From NCBI GenBank assembly GCA_963835535.1, contig CAWIFL010000003.1:186001-250000 (forward strand): a DNA stretch of 64,000 nt. The letters are read 5' to 3'. The position numbers and the translations under genes are program-made. The notes under the pieces were generated by a model. That model ran no database searches and had not been told where the DNA came from. It was given only the letters and a program-made list of their open reading frames with translations. Below, in pieces: positions 8,460-17,051 of this stretch. This DNA comes from Fen-1245 sp963835535 (GTDB taxonomy: Bacteria; Gemmatimonadota; Gemmatimonadetes; Gemmatimonadales; JACORV01). Position 1 is the stretch's first letter. Each line of letters begins with the position of its first letter.

Positions 8460-8951
8460 TCAGTCCCCGAACAGCTTGTCGATCTCATCTTCCGCCTCTT
8501 TGGTCCCGAAGCCCTCGACCTTGGGGCTCTCGGTGCCGGCACGATTGAACATGTCCTCGAACAACGTGGTCAGCGCCTCCACGGTCGTCTTGACCTTGAG
8601 CCGCACCAGGCCGAGGGTGGCGCGATTGTCGAACAGCGCGACGAGGATCACGCGGTGCGCCACGTCCGCGAGGTACATGGATTCCTTCTCGCCCTGGTGG
8701 AAAAGCGAGGAGAACTCGTGCTCGCCGATCATCTTCGCGAGCTGGTCGTTGGCGCTGAAGTCGGCGGCGGTGAGCGACGCGAACGCCTGGGAGTCGAATT
8801 GCGGCGGCTCGCCCACGTTCGCCACCACCTGGCCGGCGCGGTCCACGAGCAGCAGGCTCTTCACGTTGGTCTCGCGGAGCAGGCCGTTCATCTGCTCCGT
8901 GATGGCCTTGTGATCCTGCTCGCGGAACGACCAGCTCGACGCACCGGGCAT
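8460..8951 (-). CDS. mglB: roadblock/LC7 domain protein, MglB-like GTPase-activating partner
   Basis: A 163-residue roadblock/LC7 protein. The domain spans about residues 15-125 with SLLLVDRAGQVVANVG and ADVAHRVILVALFDNRATLG. A short acidic tail (EAEDEIDKLFGD) follows. Roadblock proteins dimerise and act on Ras-like GTPases; the adjoining mglA gene makes MglB the natural assignment. ATG 8951 is the only reasonable start. Confidence 0.85.
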   Translation of the reverse strand: MPGASSWSFREQDHKAITEQMNGLLRETNVKSLLLVDRAGQVVANVGEPPQFDSQAFASLTAADFSANDQLAKMIGEHEFSSLFHQGEKESMYLADVAHRVILVALFDNRATLGLVRLKVKTTVEALTTLFEDMFNRAGTESPKVEGFGTKEAEDEIDKLFGD

Positions 8952-8962
8952 GCGCTACCGCC

Positions 8963-9229
8963 TCACGAGAGTTTGGCTTCCATCCGCCGCGCGATCACCT
9001 CGGCGCGGCGCCGCAGCGCGGGGTGCTCCTCCCAGGCGAGGTAGTCCCGCAGGACCTGGACCGCCTCGACCCCGGGATGCCCGCTCAAATACCCCAACGC
9101 CGCCAGGCGGCGCAAGGGCCGCGGCGAAAACAGCGCGGAACGCCACCGCCCCATCGAGCGCTGCGCCAGGAGCGCGCCCCCGAGGAAGCCCACGGCCGTG
9201 GCCACGACGAAGAAGAACGGCTTCCTCAT
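8963..9229 (-). CDS. small single-pass membrane protein of unknown function
   Basis: This 88-residue protein starts with a membrane anchor (FFFVVATAVGFLGGALLA). It continues into a helical, HEAT-like cytoplasmic part containing RRLAALGYLSGHPGVEAVQVL and a basic end. ATG 9229 overlaps recR's TGA by ATGA, so translation is coupled. The position between recR and mglB suggests a stable operon, but there is no functional evidence. Confidence 0.72.
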   Translation of the reverse strand: MRKPFFFVVATAVGFLGGALLAQRSMGRWRSALFSPRPLRRLAALGYLSGHPGVEAVQVLRDYLAWEEHPALRRRAEVIARRMEAKLS

Positions 9230-9831
9230 TCGCCCGGGAACTTCCGGCGCGCGCTGAACGCCTGGGCGATGGTCTCGCCGTCCGCATACTCGAGCTCGCC
9301 GCCGACCGGCAGCCCGCGGGCCAGCCGGCTCACCGCGACCGCCGGCGCCGTCTGCCGCAACGTCCGCTCCACGTAGTGGGCCGTCGCTTCCCCTTCCACC
9401 GACGGGTTCGTCGCCACGATCACCTCGCGCACCGCGGTCCCGTTCGCGAGCCGCGCCAGCAGGGACGGCAGGTTCAACGCGTCGGGCCCCACGCCGTCCA
9501 GGGGCGAGAGCCGCCCGCCCAGCACGTGATAGAGACCCCGGTACTCCCCCGTCCGCTCGATGGCGGCGACGTCGGACGCCTCTTCCACGATGCAGATCAG
9601 CCCCTGGTCGCGCCGCGGGTCCGTGCAGATCGCGCACGGGTCGGCTTCGGTCAGGTCGCCGCAGCGCGAGCACGCGCGCACGCGTTCGCCGAGGGCGGCG
9701 ACGGCCCGCGACAGGCGCGCCGCCTCTTCCCGGGGCTGCTTGAGCAGGAAATAGGTCAGCCGCTGTGCCGTCTTTCGACCGATGCCAGGGAGCTTGGCGA
9801 ACTCGGCGACCAGCTCCTCGATCGCAGACAC
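9226..9831 (-). CDS. recR: recombination protein RecR
   Basis: The 201-residue protein has the standard RecR order. A helix-hairpin-helix holds KLPGIGRKTAQRLTYFLL. A four-cysteine zinc finger follows (CSRCGDLTEADPCAICTDP). A Toprim domain contains ICIVEEASDVAAIERTGEYRG, and a C-terminal Walker-B-like strand closes the protein. RecR works with RecF/RecO to load RecA on gapped DNA. The recR-ybaB-dnaX order (in this direction dnaX, ybaB, recR) is the classic bacterial cluster. Confidence 0.97.
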   Translation of the reverse strand: MSAIEELVAEFAKLPGIGRKTAQRLTYFLLKQPREEAARLSRAVAALGERVRACSRCGDLTEADPCAICTDPRRDQGLICIVEEASDVAAIERTGEYRGLYHVLGGRLSPLDGVGPDALNLPSLLARLANGTAVREVIVATNPSVEGEATAHYVERTLRQTAPAVAVSRLARGLPVGGELEYADGETIAQAFSARRKFPGE

Positions 9832-9833
9832 GG

Positions 9834-10148
9834 TTACAGCGAGAACGGCAGCGGGAACGGCAACAGGCTCTGGACCTTCTTCATCTCGTCCTGAGCCACC
9901 TCCGCCGCCCGCTTCTGCACCTCTGCGACGGCGGCCACGACGAGGTCCTCGAGCATCTCCACGTCGCCGCCGAGTAGACTGGGATCGATGTGGACCTCGC
10001 GCACCTGACCGCGGCCGTCACCCGTCACCGTGACCATGCCGCCGCCGGCGGTGCCCGTCACGGTCCGCTGGGCCAGCTCGCTCTGCATCGCTGCCAACCG
10101 CGCCTGCATCTGCTGCCCGAACTGCAGGAGCGCACGAGGGTCGGTCAT
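9834..10148 (-). CDS. YbaB/EbfC family nucleoid-associated protein
   Basis: A 104-residue YbaB/EbfC protein, a DNA-binding dimer of the nucleoid. It opens with an N-terminal helix (ALLQFGQQMQARLAAMQSEL), then the family sheet (GMVTVTGDGRGQVREVHIDP) and a C-terminal helix containing LVVAAVAEVQKRAAE. The tail LLPFPLPFSL is unusually hydrophobic. It lies between dnaX and recR, as in most bacteria. Confidence 0.93.
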   Translation of the reverse strand: MTDPRALLQFGQQMQARLAAMQSELAQRTVTGTAGGGMVTVTGDGRGQVREVHIDPSLLGGDVEMLEDLVVAAVAEVQKRAAEVAQDEMKKVQSLLPFPLPFSL

Positions 10149-10185
10149 CCGTGAAACCTAGGAGGCGGGGGGGCCCGAAGCAAGC

Positions 10186-11916
10186 CTATTCGAGGAGGTC
10201 CAAGTCCAAGCTGTCTATGGCGCTATCGAGGCTCGGGTCCTTCTTCCGAAGGGCCTTCAGGCGCTCGGCCTTGGCCCCCGACGCGGTGAGCCGCGGAGGG
10301 GGGGCCGGAGGGCTCTGGGGGGGCGAGGCGGAGGAGCGCTTCTCGGCCCGGGGCGAGGCGGTGGCGGCGGCCACCACCACCGTCACCGGTTTGCCGAGGA
10401 TGCGCGCGGCGATGCCCTCGACGACCGGCCGGTTGCGGGTCAGCCCCTCGGAGGTGAGCGGGTTGCCGCCCAGGGGGCGCAGGCGGATCACGTCGCCCTC
10501 GAGCTCCACCGGCTCGGCGTCCTCGAGCGCGCTCGCGACCATCGGCTTCTCGTTCCTGGCGGTCGCCACGAGGTCGGGCCAGAGCGCGCGCACCGACTCG
10601 AGCGTCAGCGGCGCGCCGGGGGCCGGACGTGGCGGCGGCGCGACGGGCAGCGACTCCGGAGCAGCCGGGCTCTCGGCGACTCGAGACGGCGCGTCAGGCC
10701 TGGTCTGCTCCCTAGCGACTGGCGTCTGGGAACCACTGTGGAACTTGCCGTCTGGCAACTTCCCCGAACTCTGCCCACTCAGCAGTTCTTCTATCTGCAC
10801 CGTGCGGTCCATGAGCGTCCACCGCACCAGCAGCGTCTCGATCGCCAGCCTCGGGCTGGCCCCGCGCCGGATCGGCTCCTCGGCCTCTTCCAGCGCCCGG
10901 AGCATCCGGAGCAGGTCGCCCGTCTCGAAGGTGGGGGCGAGCCGGGTCACCTGCGCGGCGAGTGCGGCCGTGAGGCCCTCCGGCTTCCCGCCGAGCCGCG
11001 TGGCGAGAGCCGAGCGCACCACGTCGCCCGCCCCCTCGGTGAAGGCCGCGAGGTCCACACCGGACTCGACCAGCTTGGCCACGAACGGAAAGACGTCCGG
11101 CGCGCGGTGCTCGCCGAGGATCGCGAGCAGCTCCGCGTAGATCTCGTCGTCCACCAGGCCCAGGACCTCGCGCACGCGCGCCGCAGTGACCGGGCCCTCG
11201 CCGAACGCCGTGGCCTGGTCCACCACCGACAGGGCGTCGCGCATCCCGCCGTCGGCGACCCGCGCGATGATCTCGATCGCGTCGTCGTCGGCCTGCAGCG
11301 CCTCCTGCTTCAGCACGTCGCGGATGCGGTCGGCGATCGCGTGCGGTCCGACGCGGCGGAAGTCGAAGCGCTGGAGGCGGCTCATCACCGGCGCGGCGGT
11401 GTTGGTGATCTTGTTCGGCTCGGTGGTGGCGAAGACGAAGACGACGCCCGGGGGCGGCTCCTCGAGGATCTTGAGGAGCGTGTTCCACGCCTCGCGGGTG
11501 AGCATGTGCGCCTCGTCCACGATGTAGACCTTGTGGCGGCCCTCCTGCGACGCGGCGTACATCGCGCGCTCGCGAAGGTCCCGGGCGTCGTCCACGCCGC
11601 GGTTGCTGGCGGCGTCGATCTCGACGACGTCGAGGCTCGCCGACCCGCTCCAGATGCGCTCGCACGAGGCGCAGGCGCCGCACGGCTCGCCCGGCTCGCC
11701 GGTGAACTTCCCGGCGTGGCGCTGCTCGCAGTTCAGGGCCATGGCGAGGATGCGGGCGGCGGTGGTCTTCCCCACCCCGCGCGGCCCGGCGAAGAGGTAG
11801 CCGTGGGCGACCTTGTCCTGCTCGACGGCCCCGCGCAGCGCGCGCGCCACGTGCTCCTGGGCGATCAGCTCGCCGAAGAGCCTGGGACGGTATTTTCGTG
11901 CGAGAGCTAGGTACAC
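10186..11916 (-). CDS. dnaX: DNA polymerase III subunits gamma/tau
   Basis: The 576-residue clamp-loader ATPase starts at GTG 11916 with YLALARKYRPRLFGELIAQEHV. It shows Walker A GPRGVGKTTAARILA, the zinc module with four cysteines (CEQRHAG...CGACASCERIW), the DEAHMLTREAWN DExx box and the SRLQRFDFRR sensor. A Pro/Ala-rich linker follows from about residue 385 before a tau-like C-terminal domain. The linker contains a 19-bp near-palindrome (10742-10760) shared with an intergenic site at 12115-12133. No slippery A-run is evident, so whether both tau and gamma are made is unclear. Confidence 0.96.
   Translation of the reverse strand: MYLALARKYRPRLFGELIAQEHVARALRGAVEQDKVAHGYLFAGPRGVGKTTAARILAMALNCEQRHAGKFTGEPGEPCGACASCERIWSGSASLDVVEIDAASNRGVDDARDLRERAMYAASQEGRHKVYIVDEAHMLTREAWNTLLKILEEPPPGVVFVFATTEPNKITNTAAPVMSRLQRFDFRRVGPHAIADRIRDVLKQEALQADDDAIEIIARVADGGMRDALSVVDQATAFGEGPVTAARVREVLGLVDDEIYAELLAILGEHRAPDVFPFVAKLVESGVDLAAFTEGAGDVVRSALATRLGGKPEGLTAALAAQVTRLAPTFETGDLLRMLRALEEAEEPIRRGASPRLAIETLLVRWTLMDRTVQIEELLSGQSSGKLPDGKFHSGSQTPVAREQTRPDAPSRVAESPAAPESLPVAPPPRPAPGAPLTLESVRALWPDLVATARNEKPMVASALEDAEPVELEGDVIRLRPLGGNPLTSEGLTRNRPVVEGIAARILGKPVTVVVAAATASPRAEKRSSASPPQSPPAPPPRLTASGAKAERLKALRKKDPSLDSAIDSLDLDLLE
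10742..10760 (+). repeat. 19-bp near-palindromic repeat, copy inside dnaX
   Basis: The sequence AACTTGCCGTCTGGCAACT is the exact reverse complement of 12115-12133. It codes Leu-Pro-Asp-Gly-Lys-type residues in the dnaX linker. Confidence 0.85.
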
Positions 11917-11954
11917 GTCTGGTGGGCCCTCGGTGTTCTCACGGCTCAGGAAGG

Positions 11955-12058
11955 GAGTGCCCCAGGCACCCCGCCGCGACGCGAGACATCACTTAGCGCT
12001 GCTGCCTTCGGGGCCCTGACGCGGTTCGTGCGCTCTCGCCCGACGGACCTGGGGCCCC
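11955..12058 (-). ncRNA. ffs: signal recognition particle RNA, small bacterial type
   Basis: Read on the minus strand, positions 12058 to about 11955 give a ~104-nt RNA. The apical region carries the conserved GTCAGG...CGAAGGCAGCAGC, the Ffh-binding bulge and tetraloop region of SRP RNA (its complement is at about 11996-12020). The 5' end GGGGCCCCAGG pairs with CCTGGGG near the 3' end (complement at 11959-11966), closing the hairpin. It lies just upstream of dnaX on the same strand, a common position for ffs/scr. Exact ends are estimates. Confidence 0.85.
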
Positions 12059-12110
12059 TCAAAGTAGCAGGTCGACATCTGGGAGACCAGTTGCGAGACG
12101 CGAGACTTCC

Positions 12111-12150
12111 GAACAGTTGCCAGACGGCAAGTTGGCACTGGCGACTGTTC
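12111..12150 (-). terminator. long hairpin downstream of kdpE
   Basis: GAACAGTTGCCAG (12111-12123) pairs with CTGGCGACTGTTC (12138-12150), 13 bp with one G-U in RNA. It lies 26 bases past the kdpE stop and before ffs. No T-run follows, so termination is an inference. The left arm and loop contain the 19-bp repeat shared with dnaX. Confidence 0.5.
12115..12133 (+). repeat. 19-bp near-palindromic repeat, intergenic copy
   Basis: AGTTGCCAGACGGCAAGTT is identical to the reverse complement of 10742-10760 in dnaX. It forms part of the hairpin between kdpE and ffs. Confidence 0.85.
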
Positions 12151-12175
12151 CGAACCCTCAATCCCCGCGTCTCCC

Positions 12176-12871
12176 CTACTCTGCTTTCAATCGGTAGCCC
12201 ACGCCCGACTCCGTCAGCAGATACCTCGGCCGGGACGGTTCGTCCTCGAGCTTGTGCCGCAGCTGGGTCATGTAGACGCGCACGTAGTGCGTCTGCTCCA
12301 CCGCGTTCGGCCCCCACGCCTCCTTCAGGAGCTGGCGGTGCGTCACGACCTTCCCCGCGTGGCGCACCAGCGTCGCCAGGAGCTTGTACTCGATGGGGGT
12401 GAGATGCACTTCGACGCCCCGTCGGAACACGAGCCGGGCCGCGAGGTCCACCTTGAGGTCGCCGACGGCGAAGACCGGCTCGCCCCCGCCGTCCGGCTGC
12501 GCCGCGTGGCGCAGCGCCACCCGGAGCCGGGCGAGCAGCTCCCCGATGCCGAAGGGCTTCGTGAGATAGTCGTCCACGCCGGCGTCGAGCGCCGCGATCT
12601 TGTCCTGCTCGCGGCCGCGCGCCGAGATGACGATGATCGGCGTGCGCGACCACTCGCGCAGCCGGCGCGTCAGCTCGACGCCGTCGAGGTCGGGGAGGCC
12701 GAGGTCCAGCAGGATGACGTCGGGGTTGCGGCCGGTGGCCTGCGTCAGCCCCTCGCGCGCGGTCACCGCCTCGACGCAATGGTAGTCGTGCGCCTCGAGC
12801 GATGTCGTGAGGAACCGCCGCATCTGCGGCTCGTCTTCGATGACCAGGACCGTCGGCGCCACGTCGCTCAT
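12176..12871 (-). CDS. kdpE: response regulator KdpE
   Basis: The 231-residue OmpR-family regulator has a receiver with the acid pair EDE near residue 13, the phospho-acceptor Asp in VILLDLGLPDLDG, and the conserved Lys in LTKPFGIGELLAR. A winged-helix DNA-binding domain follows, with HLTPIEYKLLATLVRHAGKV and the wing YLLTESGVGYRLKAE typical of KdpE. It would activate kdpFABC when phosphorylated by KdpD, whose gene ends 24 bases upstream. Confidence 0.95.
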   Translation of the reverse strand: MSDVAPTVLVIEDEPQMRRFLTTSLEAHDYHCVEAVTAREGLTQATGRNPDVILLDLGLPDLDGVELTRRLREWSRTPIIVISARGREQDKIAALDAGVDDYLTKPFGIGELLARLRVALRHAAQPDGGGEPVFAVGDLKVDLAARLVFRRGVEVHLTPIEYKLLATLVRHAGKVVTHRQLLKEAWGPNAVEQTHYVRVYMTQLRHKLEDEPSRPRYLLTESGVGYRLKAE

Positions 12872-12895
12872 GGGAGACCCGAGAGGTCGCTGAAC

Positions 12896-15634
12896 CTAAC
12901 CCGCGGCCGGCTCCGCCGGAACGGCGTCGGGGGGCGCGGGTTGAGGCGCCAGCGGGAGCGTGAAGCGGAAGACCGCGCCGCCGCCCGGGCGATTCTCCGC
13001 CCACATCCGGCCGCCGTGGGCGGTGACGATCCCGCGGCAGATCGTGAGGCCCAGGCCGACGCCGCCGCCCGCCCCGCCGCCGCCGTTGTCCACGCTGGCG
13101 CTCACCCGGTAGAACTTCTCGAACACCCGTCGCTCCTCGCCGGCGGGGATGCCCGGGCCCCGATCGGCCACGTCCACGACGATCTCGCCGTCGGCCACGG
13201 CGGCGGAGACTTCGATCGGCGTGCCCTGGGGCGTGTACTTCACCGCATTCTCGAGGAGATTGACGAACACCTGCTCCAGCAGCAGGCCGTCGGCCCACAG
13301 CAGCGGCAGGTCGGGCGGGAGACGCACGGCGACCGGGCGCCCCTTGAGCCGCTCCTCCAGCCGGATCAGCGCGACGCCCACGATCTCCTCGAGCGGCTGC
13401 CAGTCGCGCTGCACCTCCAGGGCGCCGGTCTCGACGCGGATCATGTCGAGCAGGTTCCCGATGAGGCGGTTCATCCGCTGCGACTCGTCGAGGATCGCCT
13501 TGAGCAGGTCACGGCGCTGCGCGTCCGAGAAGGCCCCGCGGTCCTCGAGGAGGCTGCTCGCCGCGCCCGTGATCGCGCCGAGGGGTGTGCGCATGTCGTG
13601 CGAGAGCGAGGAGAGGAGCGCGGTGCGCAGCCGCTCCGCCTCCGCCTCGACCTGCTCCCGCTGCGCGCGCTCGGTGAGGAGCACCCGCTCGAGGGCGAGC
13701 GCGGCCTGCCCGGTGAGCGCCTCGAGCAGCCGCTGCGTGGCCGGCTCCTGGAGGCGTTTGCTGCCGGCCTCCCGGTCGTCCGGCCGGAGCCCCACCACAC
13801 CGACCGCGCCCGCCGAGCCGGCCAGCGGCCGGTACATCGCCTGGGCCGCCGGCAGGGTGTCGGTGCCCGCCCCGGCCGGCCGGCCGCGCTCGAACGCCCA
13901 CTGCGCGACGCTGCGCTCCTTCTCGTCGATCGGGAAGGCGGGCGGAACGCCCACCGGGATCTCGATGCGCCCGGCGTCGTCGGGGAGCAGGATCTGCACC
14001 CGGGCGTCGAAGGTCGCGCCGAGCTGCCGCTCCGCCGCCAGCGCCAGCGCGCTCCGTCCCCGGGTCGCCGACAGCTCGCGGCTCATCGCGTAGAGCGCGG
14101 CCGTGTGCCGCTCGCGCTCGCGCGCCGTCTCGGCCTGGGCGCGGATCCGCAGGGTGAGCGCGCTGATCAGCAGCGCGATCCCCAGCATGACGGCGAAGGT
14201 GAGCAGGTACCGGACGTCGGAAACGGCGAAGGTGTAGAACGGCGGGACGAAGAAGAAGTCGAACGAGGCGATGCTCAGGAGCGCCGCGAAGACCGACGGC
14301 CCGCGCCCGTACCGGGAAGCCACCAGCCCCACGCCCAGCAGGTAGATCATCGCCACGTCGGTCACGGACAGCGCGCGGAAGACCAGCGCCCCGAGCGCCG
14401 TGCACGCGCCGACGATCAGGGCGGCCCAGCCGTACTCCGCCAGGGGCGAGCGGTACCCTGCTCCGCCCGCGCGCCGCCGGGGGCGCGGCTCCGCTTCCCC
14501 GGTGATGGCGTACACGTCCACGTCGCCGCTGCCGCGCACGATCTGATCGAGGAGCGAGCCGAAGATCTGGTCGCGCCAGCGCGGGTGGGTCGGCTTCCCC
14601 ACCACGATCTTGGTCACGTTGTGCTCGCGCGCGTACGCCAGGATCTCCGCCGCCGCGTTGAGCCCGCTCAACGTGGCGGTCATCGCCCCCAGCGACTCGG
14701 CGAGCTGCAGGTTCGCGACCAGCGCCTCCCGCTCCTCGCCGGACATCGCCGAGCCGGGCCGCTCGACGTTGACGACCCGCCAGTCGCACTTGAGCCCGAC
14801 GGCCATGCGCTTCCCGGCCCGCACCAGCCGGGCGCCCTCGGGGTTGGGGCCGATGCACACCAGGAGCCGATCGGCGGCGGCCCAGGTGGCGTGGATCCCC
14901 GCCTCGCGCATGTAGCCGCGCATCTGCGCGTCCACGCGCTCGGCGGCGCGACGCAGCGTCAGCTCGCGGAGCGCGATCAGGTTCCCCTTGCGGAAGAAGC
15001 GTTCGATCGCCGCCGCCGCCTGCTCCGCCATGTACACCTTGCCCTGCCGGAGCCGCGCCAGCAGGTCGTCCGCCGAGAGGTCGGCCAGCTCGATCTCGTC
15101 CGCGCCGTCGAACACCGAGTCCGGCAACGTCTCCCGGACGGTGACGCCCGTGATCTGCGCGACCACGTCGTTCAGGCTCTCGATGTGCTGGACGTTCAGG
15201 GTGGTGTAGACGCTGATGCCCGCGGCGAGCAGCTCCTCGACGTCCTGCCAGCGCTTGGGGTGGCGCGAGCCGGGCGCGTTGGTGTGGGCCAGCTCGTCCA
15301 CGAGGATCACGCCGGGCCGGCGCCCCAAGGCTGCCTCGAGATCGAATTCCTGCAGGGTGATGCCGCGATACTCCAGCCGGCGGCGCGGCAGCACGGGCAG
15401 CCCCTCCAGCAGGGCGGCCGTCTCCGGGCGGCCGTGGGTCTCGACCACGCCTACGACGACCTCGACGCCCTCGCGGGCGCGGGCGCGCGCCGCCTCCAGC
15501 ATCGCGTACGTCTTCCCCACGCCGGGGGACGCGCCGAAGAAGATCTTGAGGCTGCCGCGCGTCGCGCGCCGCTCCTCCTCCCGCACCTGCGCGAGAAGGG
15601 CCTCGGGGTCCGGGCGACGGTCCGTGGCGCTCAC
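12896..15634 (-). CDS. kdpD: osmosensitive K+ channel histidine kinase KdpD
   Basis: A 912-residue KdpD of full length. The N-terminal KdpD domain has Walker A GASPGVGKT (34-42) and VDELAHTNAPGSRHPKRWQDV. A universal-stress-like domain follows, then four membrane helices from about YGWAALIVGACTALG, a GAF-like domain, HisKA with SLSHDMRTPLGAITGAASSL (phospho-His) and HATPase_c with NLLENAVKYTPQG. It senses K+ limitation and phosphorylates KdpE. The GTG 15634 start gives the usual N-terminus. A stem-loop separates it from the structural kdp genes. Confidence 0.96.
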   Translation of the reverse strand: MSATDRRPDPEALLAQVREEERRATRGSLKIFFGASPGVGKTYAMLEAARARAREGVEVVVGVVETHGRPETAALLEGLPVLPRRRLEYRGITLQEFDLEAALGRRPGVILVDELAHTNAPGSRHPKRWQDVEELLAAGISVYTTLNVQHIESLNDVVAQITGVTVRETLPDSVFDGADEIELADLSADDLLARLRQGKVYMAEQAAAAIERFFRKGNLIALRELTLRRAAERVDAQMRGYMREAGIHATWAAADRLLVCIGPNPEGARLVRAGKRMAVGLKCDWRVVNVERPGSAMSGEEREALVANLQLAESLGAMTATLSGLNAAAEILAYAREHNVTKIVVGKPTHPRWRDQIFGSLLDQIVRGSGDVDVYAITGEAEPRPRRRAGGAGYRSPLAEYGWAALIVGACTALGALVFRALSVTDVAMIYLLGVGLVASRYGRGPSVFAALLSIASFDFFFVPPFYTFAVSDVRYLLTFAVMLGIALLISALTLRIRAQAETARERERHTAALYAMSRELSATRGRSALALAAERQLGATFDARVQILLPDDAGRIEIPVGVPPAFPIDEKERSVAQWAFERGRPAGAGTDTLPAAQAMYRPLAGSAGAVGVVGLRPDDREAGSKRLQEPATQRLLEALTGQAALALERVLLTERAQREQVEAEAERLRTALLSSLSHDMRTPLGAITGAASSLLEDRGAFSDAQRRDLLKAILDESQRMNRLIGNLLDMIRVETGALEVQRDWQPLEEIVGVALIRLEERLKGRPVAVRLPPDLPLLWADGLLLEQVFVNLLENAVKYTPQGTPIEVSAAVADGEIVVDVADRGPGIPAGEERRVFEKFYRVSASVDNGGGGAGGGVGLGLTICRGIVTAHGGRMWAENRPGGGAVFRFTLPLAPQPAPPDAVPAEPAAG

Positions 15635-15653
15635 ACGCCTAAGCTAGCATCGG

Positions 15654-15678
15654 GCCGCGGCCCCGGTGAGGCCGCGGC
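15654..15678 (-). terminator. GC hairpin between outer-membrane barrel gene and kdpD
   Basis: GCCGCGGCC (15654-15662) and GGCCGCGGC (15670-15678) form a perfect 9-bp stem with a 7-nt loop. It sits after the barrel gene's stop and before kdpD's start, so it may end or attenuate the kdpFABC transcript. No U-tract is present. Confidence 0.5.
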
Positions 15679-15698
15679 ACCGCGGGGCGCCAGCGCGC

Positions 15699-17051
15699 CT
15701 AGAGCTTCACCAGGAGCGCGCAGTTGATCCGGTTCTCGGTCTGGCGCAGGTCGGGCGTCCAGCCCGGCACCGCCGATCCCGGCGCGCCGGTGTTGCCGTT
15801 CGGCGGAGTGACGCCGCCCGGCCCCGCGAAGTACGGCACGCTCGCGTGCCGGTGATCGAATTCAACGCGGAACGTCACGAAGTCGTCCGGCATGTAGTCG
15901 AACGTCACCGACGCGTCCCAGGCGCTGAATTGGTCGCCGGGGTTCTCCGTGAAGTAGGGCGTCCCCGACGCGGCCGTGGCGCCGTTGATCGGCGGCATCA
16001 GCACCAGGTAGCGCCCCGGGTTGTTCATCTGGCCGCCGCCCACGGTCACGGCGTACCGGTCGTGGGCGAACCAGGCCCGGTTGTAGATCATGTAGCCCAG
16101 GAACGACTGCTTGGGGCCCAGCGCCGTTCCGGTGCAGCTCACGCCGCCGCCGTTCTCGCACCCGGCGTCCGCCGTGATCGAGAACGCCAGCTTGTCGGGG
16201 AAGCCGTTCGGCCGGTCGAGGTACTTGACCTGCACGCTGTTGTCGGTGTGCACGCGGGCCCGGCCCGGAATCCCGAGCCAGTCGTAGCCGTAGTAGTTGT
16301 TGGACAGCACCGAAAGCGCGCCGTTCGGCCGCCACAGGATCTGCATCCCGTAGCCGGGGCTCTCGTTGAACATCCCGTACGACTGCCAGCCGTTGATGAG
16401 CCACGGCTCGATCTTGAGCTTGTCGCTCGGGAAGATCTGCAGCCGCAGCCCGTTGAAGAACCACGGCGTATTCGACGAGACGTACGACGGCTGGTAGGCC
16501 CAGTTGTCGAAGTTGTAGTAGCCGAACAGCCCGACGTACGACATGAAGATGCCGGCCTCGAAGTTGATCCCGTTCCACACGTTCCAGTGATAGCCGCCGT
16601 ACGCCTCGGAGATGTAGCGGTACGCGTCGGAGAGGTCCCACTGACCGCGCGAAGGGCTGGCGTCGTTGCGCGGGGTCATCGTCGAGTACATCCCGAACTG
16701 CGTCATGAGGCGGCCGATGGCGTTGTCGGCGTGGAAGTCGCCGCCGATGCCGAGCTGCTGGACCTGGACCTCGGACGTGCGCCCGCTCTCCGATGTCCCG
16801 ACCAGGGTGTGGTCCGACGGGTGGTTGAAGTCGCCGATGTACGAGGCGTCGAGCCGGAATTCGCCCGTGAAGTACTTCGAGTCGAGGACGTTCTGATGGC
16901 TGCGGGGGTTGCCCTGAAGCCAGGTGAAATCGGCGAAGGCGAACGGCGGCTTCGCCGCCGTGTCCTGCGCCGCCGGGGCGGCGTGCGTCGTGTCCTGCGC
17001 CGCGAGCAGAGCGGGCACGAGGAGCCCGACGAGGGCGAGGCGTGCGATCAC
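15699..17051 (-). CDS. outer-membrane beta-barrel protein (putative porin) within the kdp cluster
   Basis: The 450-residue protein has a signal peptide (IARLALVGLLVPALLAAQ), a DTTHAAPAAQDT spacer and a C-terminal part made of alternating aromatic/polar beta strands. It fits the BBP2/DUF1597-like barrels seen near kdp genes in several phyla. It starts 4 bases inside the end of kdpC, so it is translated with the kdp genes. A porin widening outer-membrane K+ entry under starvation is an inference. It ends CALLVKL, not in the aromatic residue typical of BamA substrates. Confidence 0.75.
   Translation of the reverse strand: MIARLALVGLLVPALLAAQDTTHAAPAAQDTAAKPPFAFADFTWLQGNPRSHQNVLDSKYFTGEFRLDASYIGDFNHPSDHTLVGTSESGRTSEVQVQQLGIGGDFHADNAIGRLMTQFGMYSTMTPRNDASPSRGQWDLSDAYRYISEAYGGYHWNVWNGINFEAGIFMSYVGLFGYYNFDNWAYQPSYVSSNTPWFFNGLRLQIFPSDKLKIEPWLINGWQSYGMFNESPGYGMQILWRPNGALSVLSNNYYGYDWLGIPGRARVHTDNSVQVKYLDRPNGFPDKLAFSITADAGCENGGGVSCTGTALGPKQSFLGYMIYNRAWFAHDRYAVTVGGGQMNNPGRYLVLMPPINGATAASGTPYFTENPGDQFSAWDASVTFDYMPDDFVTFRVEFDHRHASVPYFAGPGGVTPPNGNTGAPGSAVPGWTPDLRQTENRINCALLVKL

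Noticed and set aside
12254..15727. A 1157-codon plus-strand frame opposite kdpE and kdpD
   Set aside because: It mirrors the codon pattern of the true genes, has no domain, and has His/Arg/Val-rich text typical of antisense in GC-rich DNA.
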